From NCBI RefSeq assembly GCF_019925205.1, contig NC_083568.1, positions 28,704,393 to 28,768,392 on the forward strand: a stretch of 64,000 nucleotides of DNA, read 5' to 3'. Under the pieces are notes generated by a model. That model was given only the letters and a program-made list of their open reading frames with translations, did no database searches and was not told the DNA's origin. Position numbers and translations under genes: made by a program. The stretch's first letter is position 1; the number at the start of each line of letters is the position of its first letter. Below, piece by piece: positions 58,109 through 64,000 of this stretch. The DNA comes from Metopolophium dirhodum (lineage: Eukaryota; Arthropoda; Insecta; Hemiptera; Aphididae).

Positions 58109-61100
58109 CATTTTACATATATCCATTTTTTATTGTTATTGTGTTGTTTTTTAAGTTTCTTCATTTTTGAATGATATGATATTATAATAATGTCTCATTT
58201 TTCAAAGCAGAATATTTTTCTAAGAATTTCTATGTAAAATAAATTAAGTATCAAACGAGTGGTTAATTAGTTATAACTTATGACGTCTTATAACTATAAG
58301 TAGAGGGTATTTAAAGTTTTTATAATCTGATTTGAATGGCAAGTGGTACCCATCGGCCAGCAAAATATTGATCACGACTACTCCACTCATCCAAACTTTA
58401 AGGCCTAATTATAACTAATTATCTACTCGTTCGGAACTCGATTTTAGTTTACAATATAGTTATATCAAGTCTTAACTGAAAATCTAAGACAATTTATAGG
58501 TAGTTGTTTTATAAGTATTGACCCTATAACAAATATCAGGTTTTAGATTATACGTCATACTGGTATTATAGGAACTATGAATATGATTTAAGATTACTGA
58601 TTATCAATTTAATTGCTAAATACTAATCATTATGATTATTTATTTATAACCATGTAAAACTATTACATATAATTGATAAATATTTTCATTTTTAGACCAT
58701 ATAGTTTTTTTTTAGTTTAATCTTATCAATTACAAAAATCGTACAACCTAAAGATATCAGTAATCTTGTATGACCCCCTTGGATGTTTAGAAATCTTTAA
58801 TCTATGTTTAAAAATATTTTTCAAGTAGACGCCTATATTATGATGTGCACCTTAATTTAATTGTAATATTATTATCGATTATACATTAGATTTCTTAATA
58901 AAATGTAATAACTACAAATTGTGCAAATTTAAAAATAGCAATTTTTTTTTATATTTCTATAATAAAATATTTAGTACTCAACGAATTATTTTAAAAAAAT
59001 ATATAACTAGTTTTAAATTATGAAGTGGGGTAGGTAGGTACCATAGGTTATTATTAATTATTATATCAGTCACATAATTATTATTAACAGGAACATCATT
59101 ATGCCAAGATGATATGGTAGTTGATACATTGAATATCCGGCCTAATTTTTAAGTGTGTTAACATGAAATAAAAATATAAGAATAACTATTAGGTATGTAT
59201 TTACAATATAATAATACAATAAATACGCAGTTAGATGATTAAAAGTGTATTAATTGTGTTGGATTCAATATAGTTACAATGCACCTAACCCGAAGTGTAA
59301 ATGTGTAATATAAAATTGTGTACTTACAGAATTATTATCCTCGACCTTCAAAATATTGTTTTCATAGATCAATCCAACAAAAACTTCGCATCACTTATCA
59401 CTAAAAAACATATTCATAAAAACAATGTATTGCGCGATATAAAACAGTCGAAAAAAATTACAAAAAATAAACAATAAATCCGATATAAAAAGGTCGCGCT
59501 GGGTAATCGCTTCGCCCAAACAAAAAACTAACGCGGTTTGCTATAACTTATAAAATGAAAACGATTTTGTCACTAGAGAATGAATAAGAAAATCGGTCCG
59601 CGGATTCTCATCTAGAACTGGCAATGGACCAGAAGGGACCACATGGCGGTCACTGAGGGACAAAATTAGAGTAGGAAAATATGTTTGGACAACCTCTTGA
59701 AGCCATAAATTGCATTATACAGGGCTGTATAAAAACTCAACGTTCGAAATCACGCGAAAGTCGCGATTAATTCGCCTTTATAAACCAAACAAATAGACAT
59801 ATTTCATACTTTTAACGGATTGTACTCATTTCGTAAAATGTTATTTCATTTCATTGTTTTGATAATGTTTTTGTTGCACGGTCACCACTGTTGTCAATTT
59901 AAATGCCCTGTATGCGTCGTGCGTCGGCCTGAAAATTGTAATTGACAACAGAAACCCCACATTATTAGTTTGCGATGATTACCTCATATGTCATTATGAT
60001 GGTTAACACCAAATTGTCAATGAATTCGAACACGATAAGTCTGGAAGGATGACATATATTGAAAAATCCCTATAGTGAAAAGTGCAAGTACGTAAATTAA
60101 AAAAACAAAACTAATTGTGTGCACAGAGAAAAATCTATTATCGAGTGAATATTATAATTTATAATATATTCATTAATTATAATATATACCTATATGATTT
60201 TATTAAATTCTCATTGTTCGTCTATTCGCCAAAACATTATTATTTTTGTTTACAAAAATGTTGAATATACCTATAAATAAGATACACACAATCGTTACTT
60301 TCAAGCAACAAATATTATGACGTACCTATTAGTCTAGTTTGCGCAATTATCAATAGATAAGTACAAAATAACAAATGGCGCCTACTTGATACTTTTGAGT
60401 AGGGTGGAAACGATTTTGACGCAGTATTTTTAGTCACCTTGTGTTTAACGTGATCTTACGGTCAATAATTTTTTGGCTAAGAACAAATGTCTATTTTTAA
60501 AATTCGATGTTCTACCTCGGCCGTCCCACGAATTTCTAAAGGTTCGCTATACATTTTGAAGTTGTACTATATTTTTCGATTTTATATTTATAATAATCAA
60601 ATTAATCAAATTTTAATGTCAATGATATGGAAACAGTATTCTAATTGCAGGCCACAATAGAATTTACATGTCAAATTCACATAGTAAACATAAACATTAA
60701 AACATGTTATACAGGTACATGAATAACGATAAAAATAAAATGAGTGTAAAAATAACAATTTATACGTAGGCGGAAAAATGTTTGACTGAAAAATGGTTTG
60801 ACACTCGCATTTTTAATGTCAACACTCAACACTAATATTTCTACAATATGCCAAATATTAGTTAGGTACCTACCTATATATTAGAAATAAGTAAAGGATA
60901 ATGTATTGTATAAAAACCTGGGAAGACAACCCCCACTCTCCCCATATTATTTTAAAACCAATAGGTTCATTGCTCTGCACCGAACCTAAGACCAATAACC
61001 ATATTATATACCTATCTGTAATATAAGGTATGGATGATAGGTGGATTTTGATTTTTTTCATGTTCGTAAAGTTCCAAAACTGCCTTCAAAGATCAAACAA

Positions 61101-61519
61101 ACCCAATGAAGCATGAAAGAATATTTTTTTTGGTATTTGACTGAATTTTAATATTTTTAAAAATGTCAAATGCTATTGGCTATTGGTAAATAATATTTAT
61201 ATCTTTTAAATTTTTTTTCACGTTTGAGCGGTTTTTTGTATGTTTGTTTCGTACAAATGTTTTAGGATATCAAATAGGTAGATTGTTTAATAGAAAGAAA
61301 ATATTTATTGCTGTGTCTTGGGCTGTGGATGAAACTAACTCACTGGTTTCCATGGCGGTTTAGCTACACTGACGGTGTTGCTGAAAACGTGTAAGGCTAG
61401 TTTACAACTCATTTTCTGCCATGGATTCGGATGCAAATGCCGTTAATCAATTTTATATGTTGCTCTAATTATTGTCGCTTTGCTACTCCAGTTAATTTTA
61501 CATGTTATTTATATTAGCA
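58109..61519. other. Long AT-rich stretch, no gene recognised
   Basis: No frame with family resemblance on either strand. 59500-60060 is GC-richer and could be a promoter or 5' UTR of an unrelated gene. One micro-exon-like site is noted at 60076-60087 (AG, 12 nt, GTACGT), unproven. Confidence 0.4.
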
Positions 61520-61700
61520 TTTTCCATAAATGGTAACATTTTCGAAATATTTTGACTCTTTTTGAGCAAGTTATAGCCTTGAGAAATTTTTTTATTATTT
61601 TAAAATTTATCTCGATAAAAACTTTTTTACCAAGTAAAAAGCTTGAAAATGTAATGCAAGGTTCCTTATAATATTACGAATAACCAATTAGAACAAATAT
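61520..61700 (-). repeat. Dispersed AT-rich repeat, inverted copy
   Basis: Reverse-complement similarity to 44350-44560 (tcaaaaagagtcaaa...attttc block). Non-coding. Confidence 0.45.
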
Positions 61701-61924
61701 GTATGTTTTGGTGTTTAAATGTAATGATATGAAATGCTGAATTTGTGACATTAATAGAATTTATGTAAGGATATGTTCCGAAATATTATTATCATCACAG
61801 CAGAAGATAATTCATTATAATACTAATACATTAATCATTATTAATACTTCATAAACATATACATAATATGCTATTTGGTGAGTGGTCTCTGGACTAAGAG
61901 ATCAATTAAGCAATATAAATAAAC

Positions 61925-62473
61925 TAGCAAAAAGACTAGCAAAAAGATTCACCAACGACTCTGGGACCAGGAACTTAACAACAAACTATACCAGATAAAA
62001 CCTTTTCTGTCACCTAACCCGAATCCTCCCTCAAGTACGAGAAGACAACAAGTGATATGGACACGGATGAAAATTGGACACACAAACATCACACACGTCC
62101 ACTTAATGAGAAGAGAGCCGAGACCAAACTGCGAGTTCTGCAACAACGCCCCGATTTCCACAGCACACCTAATCCTTGAATGCCCTAATTTAACAGAACA
62201 AAGAAAAATTTTTCCTCACCTAACATTAAGAGATATTTTAAGTATAGACAATTTTAACTATTTAATAACATTCCTTAAAATAACTAATCTATTTAATAGA
62301 ATCTCAATAGTTATATATTATTGTTACCTATACCATTATCACCACATACTTGTACTATACTGTATTTCCTTTATTTAAATATTAAGGTAATTGTAAATAA
62401 CTTGTAAACATATTTTTGTCCCCGGCTAATGACTTTAATGTTGAAGCCGTATCAATAAAAAAAAATAAATAAA
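61925..62473 (+). pseudogene. 5'-truncated LINE 3' end
   Basis: The frame starting near 62052 encodes I-G-H-T-N-I-T-H-V-H-L-M, then C-E-F-C-x8-H-L-I-L-E-C. This is the same C-terminal zinc motif as in the LINE at 24535 but diverged. A 3' UTR with 'tgttgaagccgtatcaataaaa' and an A-rich tail (62456-62473) follow. Only the last part of ORF2 remains. Confidence 0.65.
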
Positions 62474-62700
62474 CTAGCTGATCCCGTGCACTTCGTTGCC
62501 CGTTAAATGTATCAACTCTATATGACTTAAACTTTGTCCAATTCGTTATTTAATATTCGGTGTATAGAATTCAAAATGTATCTTAATTTTTCCGTTTCCC
62601 GGAATAAAAATTCTGATACGCAGCAGTACATTAACAGGTAGGCAATCTACCTGCGGTAGATCGCGGACCCCGTGCTGTTTGTACGTATGATTTAACTCTA
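62474..62700 (-). mobile_element. Helitron-like 3' end
   Basis: Reads to CTAG followed by T at 62474 on the minus strand and matches the last 190 bp of the element at 7753-8498. It is inserted directly at the A-rich tail of the LINE fragment. Confidence 0.55.
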
Positions 62701-62934
62701 AAGTATCAAATTTTCATTTAAAAAAAACTGCACGACAATTGGATAAGAAGTTTCGAAGCCAAACCGTAATAAAGATTTCATCTTTTGCTTGATTTCAGTT
62801 TTATATAAATAGATATAATAACTAAAATTAGGTACTTACGATTGTAATACATCACATTGAGGTTTCTAGCGGTTGATCCAAACTAATTTCAAGGACTGTT
62901 GCACTACTGTATACTCATCAACTACTTATTATGC

Positions 62935-63200
62935 CTGTCCGGGCATATATCAATTGCGCCGAAAATCACAGGTAAAGAAAGAAAAATTATGGGATAGGAA
63001 AAAGGTATACATCAACTGCGCCGATCGATATTTGAATGTAATAAATGGTGTACGTCAATTACGCTGATCGATTCTTAAATATATATAAACGACGTTTATT
63101 AAACGTCTATAATACTATTTCTATTATAACTACAAATCGGTTTTTATGTGTTTTAATCTAATATATCTATATCGTATTCTATATCATAGGTAAGTTTGAA
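62935..63200 (+). repeat. Mutator-like element terminal region
   Basis: Contains three spaced copies of a tcaa(t/c)t(g/a)cgc(c/t)ga motif (near 62950, 63012 and 63055), also present in inverted orientation at 20070-20253. It is probably the terminal and subterminal transposase-binding region of the element whose gene follows. Confidence 0.5.
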
Positions 63201-63356
63201 TTATATTATTTTATTACTTGAAGATAAAATAAATTACAAAATGTGGACAAAGACCGTGTTAGGTTATAGGTAAATCCATAGTATTGTGCAGTACAATTCC
63301 ACGCGTCGTTCGTATAGTCGTTCGTTTAGTTGTCGTGGCTCGTACTTAAATTTATA

Positions 63357-64000
63357 ATGGAAATAGTATTAAGTGAACGTGGTAAAGAACTAATTATTTA
63401 CCAAAATTATAAATTTTCTTATAAGGAACTTACCAAAAAAGGGCATAAATGGCGGTGCGCACACAAAAGTTGCAACTCTAAGCTTTACGTAGATGAGGGT
63501 AAAACTACAATTTTATTTGAAGAAATTAAACATGAACATCATCCTCCTAATAACTTGGAACGTCAAATTATATCAAATCAGGTGAAAAGAAAAGCAATGG
63601 ACGATTTAACAGAAAAGCCGTTAAAAATAATAAGTAAGGAAATATCTAATCATTTAACAAACAACCTTAAAACCGACGATATTTCAAATATAAGACAAAA
63701 TTTATATAGAGCTAGACGAAAAAATACTCAAACATTGCCCACAAATTTGAGAGAAACCTAAGAAGTTTTACTTAGCATTCCAACACTTACGAATAAAGAC
63801 GAAGAATTTTTATTAATAAACGATTCTGAAAACAAAATAACGGCATTTTCAACAATGGCTAATTTAAAATTTCTCTGTAGTCAAGAAAAAATATTTATGA
63901 ACGGGACATTTTCTTACTGTCCCAAATATTTTTATCAATTATTCACAATCCATACAGTTAAAAACGGTCATTATATTCCATTAGTTTTTTTTCTTTTGTC
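63357..64000 (+). pseudogene. FLYWCH-MULE transposase, stop-interrupted, runs off window
   Basis: From the AUG at 63357 the protein carries a FLYWCH-type zinc finger (residues about 10-62: E-L-I-I-Y-Q-N-Y, Cys34, Cys39, His59, His61). A linker follows, then a TAA at 63759. The same frame continues with the start of a MULE transposase domain, including C-P-K-Y-F-Y-Q-L-F-T-I-H and N-G-H-Y-I-P-L-V. In this family the FLYWCH domain binds DNA and the DDE core cuts it. One nonsense codon suggests a dying copy; the catalytic core lies past the window end. Confidence 0.7.

Noticed and set aside
57577..58170. Reading frames across the N run
   Set aside because: Created by translating unknown bases.
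61949..62161. Minus-strand frame over the LINE fragment
   Set aside because: Antisense shadow of the LINE C-terminal coding sequence.

Overview
The window is AT-rich, intron-rich animal DNA with no bacterial-type operons. Secreted-protein genes built from 9-15 nt exons, insect-type TTAGG repeats and the transposon content point to a hemipteran, most likely an aphid of the Macrosiphini. This is inferred from architecture, not from a database match.

Layout. Three paralogous copies of one host gene family lie in tandem on the + strand. Copy 0 (about 750-4994) is only the 3' half of a gene whose front lies before the window. Gene 1 is complete: TATA box 11415, signal-peptide exon 11504-11606, then a chain of micro-exons to a stop at 24196, with its poly(A) signal displaced to 42526. 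Gene 2 (50315 to at least 57000) repeats the first eleven exons of gene 1 and is lost near an assembly gap (57609-58108). Every internal exon counted here has a length divisible by three and every junction is phase 1, so the exons behave as cassettes. This is the architecture of the salivary 'cassette' effector families (KQY/KHI) described in pea aphid. A decayed third promoter copy lies at 46612-46920.

The 3' UTR of gene 1 is split by a nested insertion. A degenerate LINE with RNase H (24535-42324, flanked by a 12-bp target duplication) is itself split by a 12-kb minus-strand endogenous retrovirus (29912-41955) with two LTRs that look identical and a 4-bp target duplication. Nothing in the retrovirus looks broken: gag and pol are joined by a -1 frameshift signal, and an F-type env is present. 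Beyond the usual three genes it has an accessory region that I do not recognise from any described element: four small paralogous proteins sharing a C-F-x2-H-x4-A-N core, and a DEDDh 3'-5' exonuclease. A 32-nt leader mini-exon with its own AUG and a consensus splice donor is in frame with the splice acceptors of env, the exonuclease and two of the paralogues. This looks like a complex retrovirus with multiple spliced accessory genes.

The rest is repeats and remnants: Helitrons (one with a helicase fragment), a Maverick/Polinton-derived 2.6-kb element, a Mutator-like element with a FLYWCH transposase, several foldback or MITE elements, two LINE fragments, a PARP pseudo-exon, and long AT-rich stretches (8.5-10.2 kb, 45-46.3 kb, 58.1-61.5 kb) in which I see no gene.
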